A stretch of DNA of 50,711 nt from Bremia lactucae. Lineage: Eukaryota > Oomycota > Peronosporomycetes > Peronosporales > Peronosporaceae. The notes beneath the pieces are model-generated. The model did not search any database and was not told the origin of the DNA. It saw nothing but the letters and a program-made list of their open reading frames with translations. The DNA lies in contig NC_090613.1 of NCBI RefSeq assembly GCF_004359215.1, forward strand, positions 509,008-559,718, given 5' to 3'. Made by a program: the position numbers and the translations under genes. Below, one piece after another: positions 22,892 through 33,839 of this stretch (within the stretch, counting starts at the first letter, position 1; each line of letters opens with the position of its first letter).

Positions 22892-23153
22892 CCGAATTCA
22901 TGCTCCACTACGGACTACCAGACGCGTCGTCCCGAAACCTTTAAGATTGACAACTCTAAGTATAGGGCAGTCGAGGAAGATTTTCTTTACGACTCTTGGC
23001 GAGTTGTGTCACAAACACCTTAGTTCATAAACACACGTTGTGAACGGTGTTCAGCAAAGGTCTTACGGATGGTCCCGTAAAGAGCCACCTATACCGCTTG
23101 GAACTGGATACGCTTGAAGAAGCAATATCCGTTGCGAAACAGGAGGATATTGC
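22892..23153 (+). pseudogene. Gypsy leader and Gag N-part remnant, internally deleted
   Basis: Pieces match the 49545 gag in order: CGCGTCGTCCCGAAA, the CTAAGTATAGGG(C/G)AGTCGA block, the GGTCTTACGGATGGTC block, then CTTGGAACTGGATACGCTTG. Several hundred bases are missing between pieces. It stops at CAGGAGGA, homologous to about 50327-50335. That is the same point where the Gag-C piece at 16309 begins. Confidence 0.75.
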
Positions 23154-23168
23154 TTCTTCAAGCGTATC
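23107..23168. repeat. Perfect 24-bp inverted repeat at the Gag breakpoint
   Basis: Arms at 23107-23130 and 23145-23168 are exact reverse complements, with a 14-nt loop. The left arm is ordinary gag sequence (as at 50293). The right arm replaces the sequence that follows in intact gag and reads as gag on the minus strand (LDTLEEAIS). This is a fold-back junction. Confidence 0.95.
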
Positions 23169-23216
23169 TAGCTGATGGTCTGGATGGCGCGTTCTGCAGT
23201 CCCACACTAGCCGTCA

Positions 23217-23273
23217 TTACGGATGACGGTAGGCGTCATCCCTACTAATGTGAATACACCTATGTGCATCACA
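23217..23273 (-). repeat. LTR-end-like repeat, copy 2
   Basis: This matches 1296-1352. It could be the 5' LTR end of the minus-strand element whose Pol lies at 12708-16305, now separated by the permuted plus-strand element. Confidence 0.5.
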
Positions 23274-23874
23274 ATGTGTATCACACTCGAGTTGTGGGTC
23301 AACTTCCTTTTTATTTTACTAATGTGCAACTTTAGCCAGTTACAACTAGTGTGAAAGTAAATGTATGCCTATTGGCGGACCTATTCACATCTATTTTCGA
23401 ATTGCCTGATAACGCAGCTTGCAGGCAGCTTTATACCACGTGAACCTTTATCATATGTTAATTGTCACACCCTTCACTCAAAGGCTTCCACAGCCGCACC
23501 GAGTGTATTCTAACTACATTTCTTAAAGGGGGCATGCATTTGGAGATTTATAGAGAATATTTAATTATTAAATATCATTCTGTTCAAAGATTTTTCTTAC
23601 TAACGGCAATTTGTAAAGATAATTTTGTGTAACACAACGTTACCCATTCCTTAATTCTAATTGAAGTTACACAGTTTTGTGGATCTTAATTCCGAATTTG
23701 GAAGAACACAAGCTTGCAAGTGTTTATTTACACAACTAAATTTGTCGGTTCCAAAAAAAATATAGATTGATGGCTGGATAGTTATTTTCGTTACTTAAAA
23801 TGTTACATCAACGACAGTGGTTTACTCGACCCTAAAGTAATATTTCGCACTGCGATCGTTTAACGAGTTAATTA
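23274..23874. other. Intergenic, AT-rich
   Basis: This is the transition from the repeat block to the gene island. Nothing recognised. Confidence 0.5.
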
Positions 23875-25532
23875 TCAGCCTCGTTCCTCGTTACTGGGAG
23901 AGCTAGACGAGTGTAAATAGATGCTGTGCATATTTTCGAGCTCATTGTCTTGGTACATGCACTGCGACCTTTCTTCCTCACTGGCATGCTGGTGCTTGCG
24001 ACGATAGTAGCATATCAATGTTATTGCACTAGCAAAAAGCACGGTCCCGATCATGCTTAGAATGACAATTAATGCAATTTCATCGCGACGTTGTGGTGCT
24101 AAGATCCGACGATTTAGCTCGTCCACATTTGAGCCAGACGAAGTATCCAAGCTTTGGGAATTATTAGCACTGTTCAAGGCACCAGTACTGCAATTGAGGG
24201 CTATGGACGCCTTGTTCTTCTTATCTTCTAAATCAAGCACGAGAAGCCTCGAACAGTTGTATAATATGAGACTTGGCGTGAATATTGCCAACGTCGAGTC
24301 AGTATAAGACACATCGCTATTGTTGTGCACGTAAACGCGAGCTCTAATCGTGCCGTTTGCTAGCAAATCGGTTAAGTCTACATCATGGAAGGAGAACAAA
24401 GTAAGCAACAGTTTGGTATTCATCGAAATGCTATGCAAAACGTACCGCTTAGAATCCGCACGCTAAATCCGAAACGGATGGTAGTTACATTACACCTAGC
24501 TGTCACCTCTTTGTGCGTGTCAAGCAATGACACGGTTGATAGTGAAACGGAAGAGTTGCACCATAGGTCTGCAAAGACTGACCAGTAGACTTTGAGTAGA
24601 GTTACCACGTTACCAGATTCTACGATTTCGTTGATGATATTCTGTTGAAATTCACCAGAAGTCTGAAAAAGAGTACCGAATTTGCTGTCGTTTAATCGAG
24701 TAACGATTGTGATCAAGAGTATTAGATGAGATGTGACCAAACTTGCATTTGGATTTCGTGAATCGGGCTGAAAGGCGGCAATACTCATCTCTTCAGTGTC
24801 TCCTAAAGCGCTAGCCAACGAAATGTTCCAGAATTTGGAACCATTGACTTCGTCAATTTGATTGACGTACGTCTGAAAGTTGAGCCGAGCAAAAATGTCG
24901 TTGAAAATATCATTTTCGAGGCTTGAGCTGCTGGATACAAGGTTTGTGACATTACCACAACAATGAAGCGTCCTAAGATCAGTGTTATCTTCATAAGTTG
25001 TGGCATTGATTGGATCCGATAGGCACCATGTAGAGACTGAGAATACACTTTCATCGCTTGAACCGCTGAACAATTTACGCTTAGTCGCCGTTTTAGTGAC
25101 TTTGTGATCGTCTTTGGTGCAACAAACGCAGGAGGAAAACGTCACATGTGCATATCGTGACGAAACACTAGACTCGCGTAAACAAACGCGCCATTGTAAC
25201 ACCGCTGAGATGGGCAATATCAGTGTACGTGTATCGTTCGCAGAGTGTTGCACTAGAAGCCATATCATAGTGAGAAGCAGTGCAACAGGAGGTATCAATG
25301 GCGAGTACCGGTACAATGCACTGCGGGTGCGACCAGGCCATGGTATTGGCTCTGTCTGTACTTGTTGAGAGAACCATCTTCCGCTTTCCAATTCGTCAGA
25401 TGCGGATAGTTCAATTACTTGGCCTGCTATCGCGATGGGATTTTCAAGGTGGTCTAGTGTGAAAGCTAAACTTTCATTAGAGTTTGCTAAACGAGAAGGC
25501 GGAATGTGAGAAGATGAAAGTCGCATGGACAT
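23875..25532 (-). CDS. Two-TM surface glycoprotein of unknown family, one intron
   Basis: Exon 1 is 25532-24446 and exon 2 is 24377-23875. The 68-bp intron starts GTACGT, has a pyrimidine tract and ends GTAG; without it the frame hits a stop at 24420. The product is 529 residues. It has a hydrophilic N-terminus with no signal peptide, a membrane segment at about 78-96 (IPPVALLLTMIWLL), a lumenal or outside domain of about 390 residues with 14 N-x-S/T sites and several cysteines (CVCC, HCCGN), a second membrane segment (IALIVILSMIGTVLFASAIT) and a basic then acidic tail. The topology suggests both termini in the cytosol. I recognise no domain. An upstream exon cannot be excluded. Confidence 0.75.
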
Positions 25533-26818
25533 GGCCTGACATGCTATGAAAGTCAAAGGTTGACAATAAAATCAAGGGCACAAGAATCAGCACTATGTGG
25601 CTGCAGATGAGGACCATCACAGCAAGCTACTTCGCGACACAAATGGTCGGAAGCTGCTAGATTTTGCCAATTATAAAGACATAACAAATGTATTTTAGTT
25701 GATTTTATGCGCGAGCCCATGAAAAGCTAGCGGTGTGGATCATATTGAGCAAACCATTCAAGCTGAACTGTCGCCAGTAGGAGTTTGAGTGGCGCTTCAG
25801 CAATTCTACTCTTCCGTAAGGTCCATATTCTATAGTTTTGCGATGCCATGAAGTAGGCAACGGCTCTGAATATGGAGCTTGCTGGATGGACGAAAGTCAT
25901 TTTTAATGTCGCCAGATTTGAGCAAATCAGTGCGCAAACTTGGCGCCCCCTCTGATGACTTGTATATCTTTCTCTATACGTTGTTATCGGTTATTAGTTA
26001 TTAGATTACAAGTAGCTATAAAGTTAGCGACTGTAGAAGGACCACAGAGGAGGGTTTCTTCTATAAGTTAGCAAAAGTTATCCGTTTTCGGATGATAAGT
26101 TATCAGAGGTAGAGCGTATAGGCAACTTGCGACGGTTTCAAGCTGTTTATTTTATCTAAGCGCGCCCTATTTGTTGTCCCATCGGCGCAACCGTTCACTA
26201 CTTGCCCAACCAGTGCCACCTGGATTTTGCGCTTTACAAGGCAAATGTTGAAACACTTGTGAGGCTATGGTTCGTGCGTCTTTCATACAGTGTTTACTCA
26301 GAAAGAGGAAAGGCGCACGAGGCGTTTAATTGAATAAAAGCTTGTTTATGCTCGTAACGATGTCTTAACTTTAAACTTAAGTCAGACGGCCCCGATTTAT
26401 AAAAATATAAAAAATTCGTTTCTTGGCACAGTGCGCAGCACGAGGAGTCAAATGGCTCCGTTTTCTTGGCCTTTCGTGAAAATTCAGAAAAGAGTGATAC
26501 AATGACGTGTCTAGGGATACCCCGATGTTGGCGATGCGATTTCCCAGATGAGAAGAGGGTTCTTTAATTGGTCCACGGTCCCCATTGCTTCCATGAAAGA
26601 AAGACCTTGAGTAGAGAAATGTGTCATCATGAGTGCAAAGGAATGCCTCATTACTTTTTAGGTACTACGTAAATGATTTTACTATGGGTCCGAAGAAAAA
26701 CAAAACGGCCGCGCGTTTTTTTTTTATTTTCTTCCATATTCTGGCTAAACTCCGACTGATGAACGTTCGCCATTTCATCGCCTAAGATCTTGACGTGAAG
26801 TTCCAGCGCGAGACTCTC
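25533..26818. other. Intergenic between divergent genes
   Basis: This 1.29 kb has no coding ORF that I can support. The part around 25975-26200 (repeated TTATC/GATAA words, then CGCGCCC) looks somewhat like a degraded LTR, but I found no second copy in the window. It should contain the promoter of the RWP-RK gene. Confidence 0.4.
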
Positions 26819-28240
26819 ATGGCAACCGACATGGAGCAGCAGTGCGTGCCCGAGAGTCGCCTTGGCATCAATTCCACCGCGTCTTCGTCCATCATGGCGA
26901 GCTTTGATGACTATCGACCCATTTCGCCAGCCGTTCGGCGCTGGCACGACTCGACCCTCGAACCACTTCGAATGAAACCAATAAGAGGCTCGTGTCTTCA
27001 GGTCGAGACGTCACTTTCTTCGAATCTTAACTTGATGGGAACCATGGTGGATGATTCGATTCTTTGTAATAAGCCCAGCGACGGGCTCCTTGTGCCCAGT
27101 ATAATGTCGCCTTTGATCCTGAAAGACTTGCAATTATTGGACTCCCGATTTATCTCCGATAATTGGTCCTACGAGGCTCCACAAAACATGTATGCGCTTG
27201 TGACACAGTCAACGAATGCTATTGACTCGATAGCAACGCCCTACCTGCCTTTACAACCGCAACTCGAGCCTCCAGTCGAGCATTTGCTCCCGTATCTAAT
27301 ATCACCTCTTCACGTCCCTTCTTTCTCGTCCATGGGCATAACGGGAGGTGCCATGCCCCTTGTATCCACTTTAATGACAACACCAGACTTTACGCCCACG
27401 TCGTCTTTGAGCTTCAGTGACATGATCCCATTAGAAGACCCAAGTCTTTATTTAAGTGACAGTCCCACGAATCGACAAGACCATTTATTGGTATCCCCGA
27501 TGTTACCTCATAGCAATAGCGTGAAAGATTTGACGCTCAATGAATTGCGTCCACACTTTAATAAACCCATGGCCGTCGTGGCGAAAGAATTGGGTGTCTG
27601 TATTACACTGATGAAAAAAATCTGTCGTCGTAATGGACTCGTTCGATGGCCTCATCGACGAATTCGAAGTCTTGTGAATCGAATCACGTCCTTGCAAGTC
27701 CTTTTAACCAACGCCGTATCGACAGATCAAACGCGATTGCAAATGCAAATTGCAACCTTACGAGCAGAATTGTCCGCGGTGATTCAAAACCCCAACAAAA
27801 AGAGCCCCAAGACGCTCAAGGAGACGCCCAAAGGGATTGAAAACGTCGAAATCCCCAGTGTTTTAAACAAAAGCCTTGGTCAAATTGATAACATGACTTC
27901 CGAGACAACAAACGACAAAGTTGCAACGAAGAAAGAGGGGGGTGTCACTCGAACGGGGATAGCAAGCAAGGCTCGAAACGGAGCAAGGAAGCGCCAATCC
28001 ACGTTTGGCTTCCATGCGCACCAACCACCGCCAATTACAATTTCCCGAAATGACGAATTACCGTCTTGTAATCGACTTCGTAGTCACAGTGTCCCCGAGA
28101 GACGAATTGTGAAGGATCGACGGTATAAACGAGCACGAGATACAAATAGCAGCTTGATACCCGTGCGACCGTGTACGACGAGACATCGGAATGGCCGTCG
28201 TGGATCCATTTCGTCGATTTTAAACGATATTCCAGAGTGA
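26819..28240 (+). CDS. RWP-RK domain transcription factor
   Basis: The ATG at 26819 gives 473 residues; the in-frame GTG eight codons upstream is not a eukaryotic start. An RWP-RK domain lies at about residues 236-285. It starts LTLNELRPHFNKPM, continues AKELGVCITLMKKICRRNG and ends in RWPHRR at 276-281, the oomycete form of the RWPxRK signature. A possible coiled coil follows (VNRITSLQVLL...). The N-terminal half is Ser/Pro/Thr-rich and may activate transcription. The C-terminus is basic and Lys/Arg-rich, with a likely nuclear signal (RRIVKDRRYKRAR). RWP-RK factors bind DNA and control nitrogen response in plants. In oomycetes they form a small family, and target genes are not known to me. 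Confidence 0.9.
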   Translation: MATDMEQQCVPESRLGINSTASSSIMASFDDYRPISPAVRRWHDSTLEPLRMKPIRGSCLQVETSLSSNLNLMGTMVDDSILCNKPSDGLLVPSIMSPLILKDLQLLDSRFISDNWSYEAPQNMYALVTQSTNAIDSIATPYLPLQPQLEPPVEHLLPYLISPLHVPSFSSMGITGGAMPLVSTLMTTPDFTPTSSLSFSDMIPLEDPSLYLSDSPTNRQDHLLVSPMLPHSNSVKDLTLNELRPHFNKPMAVVAKELGVCITLMKKICRRNGLVRWPHRRIRSLVNRITSLQVLLTNAVSTDQTRLQMQIATLRAELSAVIQNPNKKSPKTLKETPKGIENVEIPSVLNKSLGQIDNMTSETTNDKVATKKEGGVTRTGIASKARNGARKRQSTFGFHAHQPPPITISRNDELPSCNRLRSHSVPERRIVKDRRYKRARDTNSSLIPVRPCTTRHRNGRRGSISSILNDIPE

Positions 28241-29617
28241 AGCATGAATTCTTCTGCTTCTGACTGTATCAAATTCCAAAAGTCGACATGTAACATCAAG
28301 ACACAATGAAGATTATACAAGGTGGCCTTGATGTTTTTTTGCCAATTGATTGAGGCATCGATTTAGTTATAAATATTCGAGTAAGTTTAGGTCGATGAGC
28401 AGACTCGTCGACTAAATCACGTGAAGCGATTATACAAGATACAAAATATCAATCAATTACTTAAGAGCTTTGTTAAGGCGGTCGATTTGAGTAAAATCAC
28501 CTGGATGGGACTGATTTGTGAAAAGCCAAAGAGCTTTTCAAATCTAGGAACTTTTGGCAGTTTCGTAAACATAATAATACTCGCCTCTGGATTTTTAAAA
28601 AAAGACCTTATCCTTAGCATAATCGTCAATCGATTAAACAACCAAACTGATTGGATCTATTCATTGTACAGATCGTACGTTTCTTTCTAATTGCCATAGC
28701 TGTGACAATGTTTATGAGTGTTAACACTTCGTCAGCGTCTTCATATCCGAGGACCTTTCTGTGCTTACTGCAACCAGTGAATTCTTAACAGGCCGCTTGT
28801 GTCTCGTGCGCCATGGACCAGACTTGATTACTTCTTTAATATCGCAGCCTCGTGTGACGAGGTCATATTGTGAAGAATAACGCTACATGAATTGCTTTTC
28901 TACCGGCGTGCCTTCACCGATACAACCGATCTAATTGCATGACTCTTTTGATAATGCACTTTGCCTTGAGTAGGGCAAAAAATGACAATCTCTACTACCC
29001 CGGTTTCGTACTAGAAACTTTTCTATTATAACTGTTTTCTAGTACTCTAATTATCAGCCAGGACTTCACCCTTTGTTCAACTAGGAAAGCTTAATCTTAT
29101 CGAATAATGAAAATTGAGATCATCTTGACTTCCAAGTAAGGTCTGATTCGACTAAGGCATATGGCAGCACTTAAACAATTGTTGCAGCTGTTAGCCTTCC
29201 TATGATAGGGTCTACGCAAATGCAACGGGCTATTCCGTTGCAAATTGCCATTTTGGTAACCTTCAGAATATTGAGAATAAATGTTGACATAGTTGATGAA
29301 ACATCCTGAGCTTAAACGCTTAAGATTAACGCAACGGGAGCAGTGAGATCTTTAAATCTTTATATGCTTCCTATGAAAGCGTAATAGACACTTAATTTTT
29401 AGAGGAAGCATCAATTCCTTATGGCAAAATGGTAAAGTCATGATTACATTATAGATCCAGATTGACCGGACCAAAAGCGAGCAATGGTAGCAGTCATTAA
29501 TCAACGCCACTGCCTTCGTCAACATAATTAAAAAAAGAAATCCTATTTTTTTTTCCATATTGCGTCAAACTGATATCGACCAATCAGTAGAGTGCATTTC
29601 CCGCGATTCCCGCAATT
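28241..29617. other. Intergenic, AT-rich
   Basis: This 1.38 kb lies between two plus-strand genes. A short ORF at 28421-28690 has no protein-like pattern. A CCAAT box at 29580 lies 33 bp before the RAE1 start. Confidence 0.5.
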
Positions 29618-30951
29618 ATGTCGTTCGGACAGCCTGCGTCGACCGGTGGCTACTTGAACCCAAACAATGACTACACGATTGGCGAAGCCATAAGCGATGG
29701 TATCCAAGATCTCACGTGGAGTCCGACAAGTAACGTCTTAGTATCTGGAAGTTGGGATAATTACGTCCGTTGCTGGGAGGTGCAGCAGCAAGGCACGCAA
29801 TTTAATAGCGTTGCCAAGGCACAAATTGCCCACGAAGGCCCTGTGCTCTGCACGGCTTTTAGCGGGGTGCGTTTGTTTATAAAAAACCTTTGTTATATCA
29901 TCTCTCAAATACGATAAAATAATGCTAGGATGGAAGCACGGTATTCTCGGGGTCGTGTGACAAGACAGCCAAGATGTGGGTCTTAAACGGACCGGCGCAG
30001 GGGCAGCAAATTGCAGCTGTAGGTCGAATTAATGAATGCGCTCTTATTAAATGTAATGAATACTCATTATTGGTCCTACGGGTGTAGCACGACGCGCCAA
30101 TCCGGAGCATTGCTCCGATTCCCGAAGCCAATTGTGTGGCCACGGGCAGTTGGGATAAAACAATCAAGTATTGGGACACCCGATCACCGACAGCCATGGC
30201 AACAGTTCAGCTCTCGGAGCGCTGCTACGCCATGGATGCAAAACATCCATTATTGGTCGTTGCCACAGCGGATCGACAGATCCACGTGTTTGACATTCGG
30301 CAACCGTCGCAAATTTACAAATCCATTCCGTCGAATTTAAAGTTTCAAACACGAACAATTGCGTGTTTTCCTGATGCATCAGGATTTGCCATTGGCTCTG
30401 TCGAAGGACGTTGCGCGATACAGCACGTGGAGGAGAAGGACAAGAGGTGCGGTATTTAAAAGGGCATTGGTGTTTTGAAGATTTTTTTTTTATTTTTTTT
30501 ATATATATTAATGGAATGGGTTGTAGAAATGATTTTGCCTTTAAATGCCATCGAGATGGAGCGGACATTTATCCCGTTAGCAGCATTGCATTTCACCCAT
30601 TTGGGACATTTGCCACAACAGGAGGCGACGGCACATTTTGTTTTTGGGATAAAGATGCCCGTCAAAAGCTCAAGAGTTTTAATAAATGGTATACGACATG
30701 GCTTAATTTGATTGAATACTTGGCTACGTGTTGCTTATCATGGCTACATTTGTGGTAGCAATCAATCCATTACAACGGGGCGTTTTAATGCACGGGGCGA
30801 CATTTTTGCCTACGCGTTGTCGTACGATTGGTCCATGGGCGTTGAGAAATACAATCCGAGCCAACCAAGTGTCATTCGACTCCACAGCGTCGCCGAGGCC
30901 GAAGTGAAGCAGAAGAAAAAGCCAGGTACTGGGTCGCGGAATTCGTTCTAG
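29618..30951 (+). CDS. RAE1: mRNA export factor RAE1/Gle2 (WD40), five exons
   Basis: Exons: 29618-29866, 29929-30018, 30088-30446, 30527-30688 and 30759-30951. Introns are 62, 69, 80 and 70 bp, all GT..AG, and phases agree. The 350-residue product matches RAE1 length. It folds as a WD40 propeller: [64 protein letters not shown], then the RAE1-specific [36 protein letters not shown] and [16 protein letters not shown]1 binds the Nup98 GLEBS motif at the nuclear pore and takes part in mRNA export and the spindle checkpoint. The N-terminus ([19 protein letters not shown]) is also typical. It converges on the SEL1 gene. Confidence 0.95.
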
Positions 30952-31291
30952 AAGCATACGCCACAAGCCACGGGGACCACCGTCGGGGCGTGGCTTTGTC
31001 CACGTGCGTGTGTCCTTGCGGCTCGATTTGCTGCTCTTTGTTATCAAGACAGTCGACTAAATCGATGTTGTGTATCGTTGTTGTTTTAGCCTCTCGATAA
31101 AGGATTGCTTCATGACCCATTCGTGCTCCAGCTTAATTGGCCAAGAAGATTCCTATTTCAGCATTAAGCAAACGGGAACGAACTTGGCTACACAGCCATG
31201 TCAAAGACTCGAAAATGACAAGAACCTAAATTTGCAAAGTTTGAGATAGCTACAAATCCTACCGTCATTTTATTTGCCAGTTTTCCGTTTA
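30952..31291. other. Intergenic between convergent genes
   Basis: This 340 bp holds the 3' ends of the RAE1 and SEL1-repeat genes. No further gene seen. Confidence 0.6.
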
Positions 31292-32200
31292 TTATTTTTG
31301 AAGCCGATTCAAAGCCTTCTTGGCCTCTTTTAATCCACCTGTAGCTGCTAATTCGTAGTACTCCAACGCCTTCGTTCCGTCCTTTAAAACTCCCTTGCCA
31401 GTCTCAAACAACTGCGCAAGACACAATTGCGCTTGAACAACGCCTCTTTCCGCAGCTAGAAAGAAGAAATGTGCCGCTTGAGCGTAGTCCTGGGCAATAC
31501 CACGCCCAAGCATGTAACAAGCTCCAAGATCGAACTGCGCGAGTGCATTGCCAGCGTTGGCCGCCCGGCGGAAGTGCACCACTGCTTGTTGGGTGCTTTG
31601 CGTCACGCCACGCCCATGCAAACAGGCCGTGCCCAGCGCATGATGCGCTTCCGGCATGTTCTGCTTGGCTGCTTGGCGATACAGCTGCACCGCCTTGGCC
31701 TCGTCCTGTGTCACAACCAGTCCCTTTGCATACATGTAGCCAAGATCGTAGCTAGCCGCCATGTGGCCATTAGCAGCTGCGATAGTCCAGTAATAGAGTG
31801 CACGCTCTAAGTCTTGAGATATTTCGTTACTCCCATGAAAAAAAAGCTTGCCAATTTCGTGGCAGCTACTGTTGTGGCCACCATCGGCTGCCGTTTGCAA
31901 AAATTGCAAAGCAACTTTTTCATTTCGAGGAATACTCGCATGACCTTGGAGGTACAAGTTTCCTAGCGCTCCCTGAGCACGTACATGTCCCTTTTCCGCG
32001 GCACTTGTCCAGTGCACAAGAGCGCCGTGTACGGACGTGCTACTTCCGATTTCACCTTGGACTTTGCCTAGTAAATACTTGACACCCAACGCAAACTCGG
32101 CGTCGCCATTAGCTTTGGACGACGAAGCGGAGAGAAAGCGGCTTGATGCAAGTGGAAAGCGCTGAAAGCGACAAAGCCGCATTTGTCGTTGCCACAGCAT
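31292..32200 (-). CDS. SEL1-like repeat protein, probably mitochondrial
   Basis: This is a single exon of 302 residues from the ATG at 32200. After a basic, Ser-rich N-terminus (RQMRLCRFQRFPLASSRFLSASSS), which looks like a mitochondrial presequence, about seven SEL1/TPR-like repeats follow. They include AQGALGNLYLQG, SCHEIGKLFFHG, ASYDLGYMYAKG, AHHALGTACLHGRG, AQFDLGACYMLGRG and AQLCLAQLFETGKG, spaced about 36-40 residues apart. SEL1 repeats form an alpha-solenoid for protein binding, as in assembly factors and ER degradation adaptors. The partner is not evident. Mitochondrial targeting is an inference from the N-terminal composition. Confidence 0.9.
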   Translation of the reverse strand: MLWQRQMRLCRFQRFPLASSRFLSASSSKANGDAEFALGVKYLLGKVQGEIGSSTSVHGALVHWTSAAEKGHVRAQGALGNLYLQGHASIPRNEKVALQFLQTAADGGHNSSCHEIGKLFFHGSNEISQDLERALYYWTIAAANGHMAASYDLGYMYAKGLVVTQDEAKAVQLYRQAAKQNMPEAHHALGTACLHGRGVTQSTQQAVVHFRRAANAGNALAQFDLGACYMLGRGIAQDYAQAAHFFFLAAERGVVQAQLCLAQLFETGKGVLKDGTKALEYYELAATGGLKEAKKALNRLQK

Positions 32201-32536
32201 TTTAGCAATGGACCTATTTGATTAAAGTCTCATAATGTAGATAAAAAAATTGATGCAATAACACTACAGGCTTTAAACGTGCTAAGAAATGCCCACTGAA
32301 GGAGCACTTAATAGTGCGCGTGTTTAAACGAAGTGGTCGCTCAGATACATGGCCTTAAATTTATTAAAGATTTTTAAGCTAACAATGCGCCGATCACCTC
32401 GCACAACTTATATGGGTCCAGTCTTTGACTTCGATTTTTAAGTCAAATTAATAAGCGTTGTTATATTTAACATTGGTTGATAAAATTTCCAATTGCGTGA
32501 CAATATAGCAATAACAACTTGGAAAATATTGAGAAT
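32201..32536. other. Intergenic between tandem minus-strand genes
   Basis: 336 bp, AT-rich. It carries the SEL1 gene promoter and the 3' end of the histone-fold gene. Confidence 0.5.
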
Positions 32537-33307
32537 TTATTCGTCACTATCATCACTCTCGTCATAATTCTCATCCTGTTCAACTTCCAGGAGAGCAAGG
32601 TGGTGCTTAAAAGTATCACCATCGCTGGGTTTGAAGTGGTTACTAGCTCGTGAATCAAACTCAGTATCGTACATAGTCGTCGTGGGTGTGGTTTCGATGT
32701 TTTTTTTCGCATTTGTCGGTCGGGCTTTCTTAATGGTGGGTCTGAACGAAGGATTAAGTGAGTATCGACTATAGAGGACCCATACTGAGTCACTTACTTT
32801 TTCTTAGCGGGTTTTATAGGCCGCTTCGTGCCTCGACGTCCCGGCCTGTGGTATTTTGTATCGTTTTCGTCAATGTTTGCAACCTTTTCATGCAAAAAGT
32901 CGAATTCTTCACTCGCAAGAATACTTTTTTTCCTAAATGAACAGCCAAATGATTGGCTTTAACGCAACATTGCGACCTTGCTTCACACTAAACTCACAAT
33001 TCAATTGGGGTTAAACCGACTCCCGCTTTTGCTTCCATTTGCATTTTTGTAGCCATGTCTTTTACAAAAAAATGCACGAGCGAGGCTAGGAAGCACATAA
33101 TTTATGATCAACATTAAATTCAAATGGCTACATCAATGACTTACAGCACGCGAGCACGGCGGCCTCACTCACTTGTCCCATGTCTTTTTGCTCCTTTAGC
33201 AGTCGCTTTACACGTCCCTGGAATCAGCACATTGTTCACGTCAGTGTCTCACTGATTTATCGCATACTCCAATCCTTCGTCACCTTGAGCAGACTGCGTT
33301 GCTTCAT
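32537..33307 (-). CDS. NC2-alpha/DRAP1-like histone-fold protein, five exons
   Basis: I assembled exons 33307-33284, 33217-33145, 33058-32998, 32932-32798 and 32741-32537. All four introns are GT..AG (56-86 bp) and phases agree, giving 165 residues. The first exon codes only eight residues (MKQRSLLK). The histone fold reads GRVKRLLKEQKDMGQVSEAA, LACYMATKMQMEAK and TPIELKKSILASEEFDFLHE. The last segment matches the FDFLKDLV end of the DRAP1/NC2-alpha fold. A basic stretch (RRGTKRPIKPAKKK) and an acidic tail (ENYDESDDSDE) follow. NC2-alpha pairs with Dr1 to hold TBP on promoters and represses transcription. Other H2A-like partners (CHRAC, Pol epsilon subunits) are possible. Confidence 0.7.
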
Positions 33308-33839
33308 TTGAGAACCAACAAATAGGTACAATACTTTATCACGAAATTTGGCACTTAAATTGCCAAACGTTTTCCTACTTAAAACGAAAGGAGTGCAGAA
33401 TCTTTAATAAATGAAAACGATGTGTAAAATGCAACTTACAAGCAGCAAAATTAAGTTAAAGATAGACGATACAGACAGAGCACATATTAAAGTCACTCCT
33501 AAGGCATGGAAAGCGATAGGCCTAAAATCTTTTGCTTCTACGCGTAGGGACAAAGCAGCGAGTAGGTGGCGATGGGTATTCAAAATCTGGGGCGGAGCTG
33601 CCTAATTGGAGTCAAATATCCATATAAAAATCGAGTATATTCAGTCTTTGTCACTACACAAAAGTAACGCATTTTATTCAAGCTTTTAGTTATTTGATTT
33701 CTTCTAAAATTTAATCGCGTGATCTTGATTATCGTATTCCTTCCAACGTCGTGCAAAGTACGAAAAATAACGATATGGACAGGTTTCTCGCATTCTCGCA
33801 AGATTCCGACTCGTCATTCAAACAAGAGGTAAGAAAAAA
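33308..33839. other. Intergenic between divergent genes
   Basis: 532 bp. A 64-codon ORF at 33411 lacks protein-like pattern. An upstream ATG at 33775 is out of use unless an unseen intron joins it to the NTF2-like gene. Confidence 0.5.

Noticed and set aside
24420..24438. Apparent frameshift joining two ORFs of the two-TM protein
   Set aside because: A 68-bp GT..AG intron with a pyrimidine tract at 24378-24445 restores the frame and matches other intron sizes here, so a pseudogene call is not needed.
25975..26200. Possible solo LTR between the two-TM and RWP-RK genes
   Set aside because: No TG..CA ends, no flanking duplication and no second copy in the window; too weak to call.
28421..28690. 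89-codon ORF downstream of the RWP-RK gene
   Set aside because: AT-rich, no recognisable pattern, overlapped by an opposite-strand ORF of similar length.
33411..33605. 64-codon ORF upstream of the NTF2-like gene
   Set aside because: Composition follows the spacer; no domain or signal.
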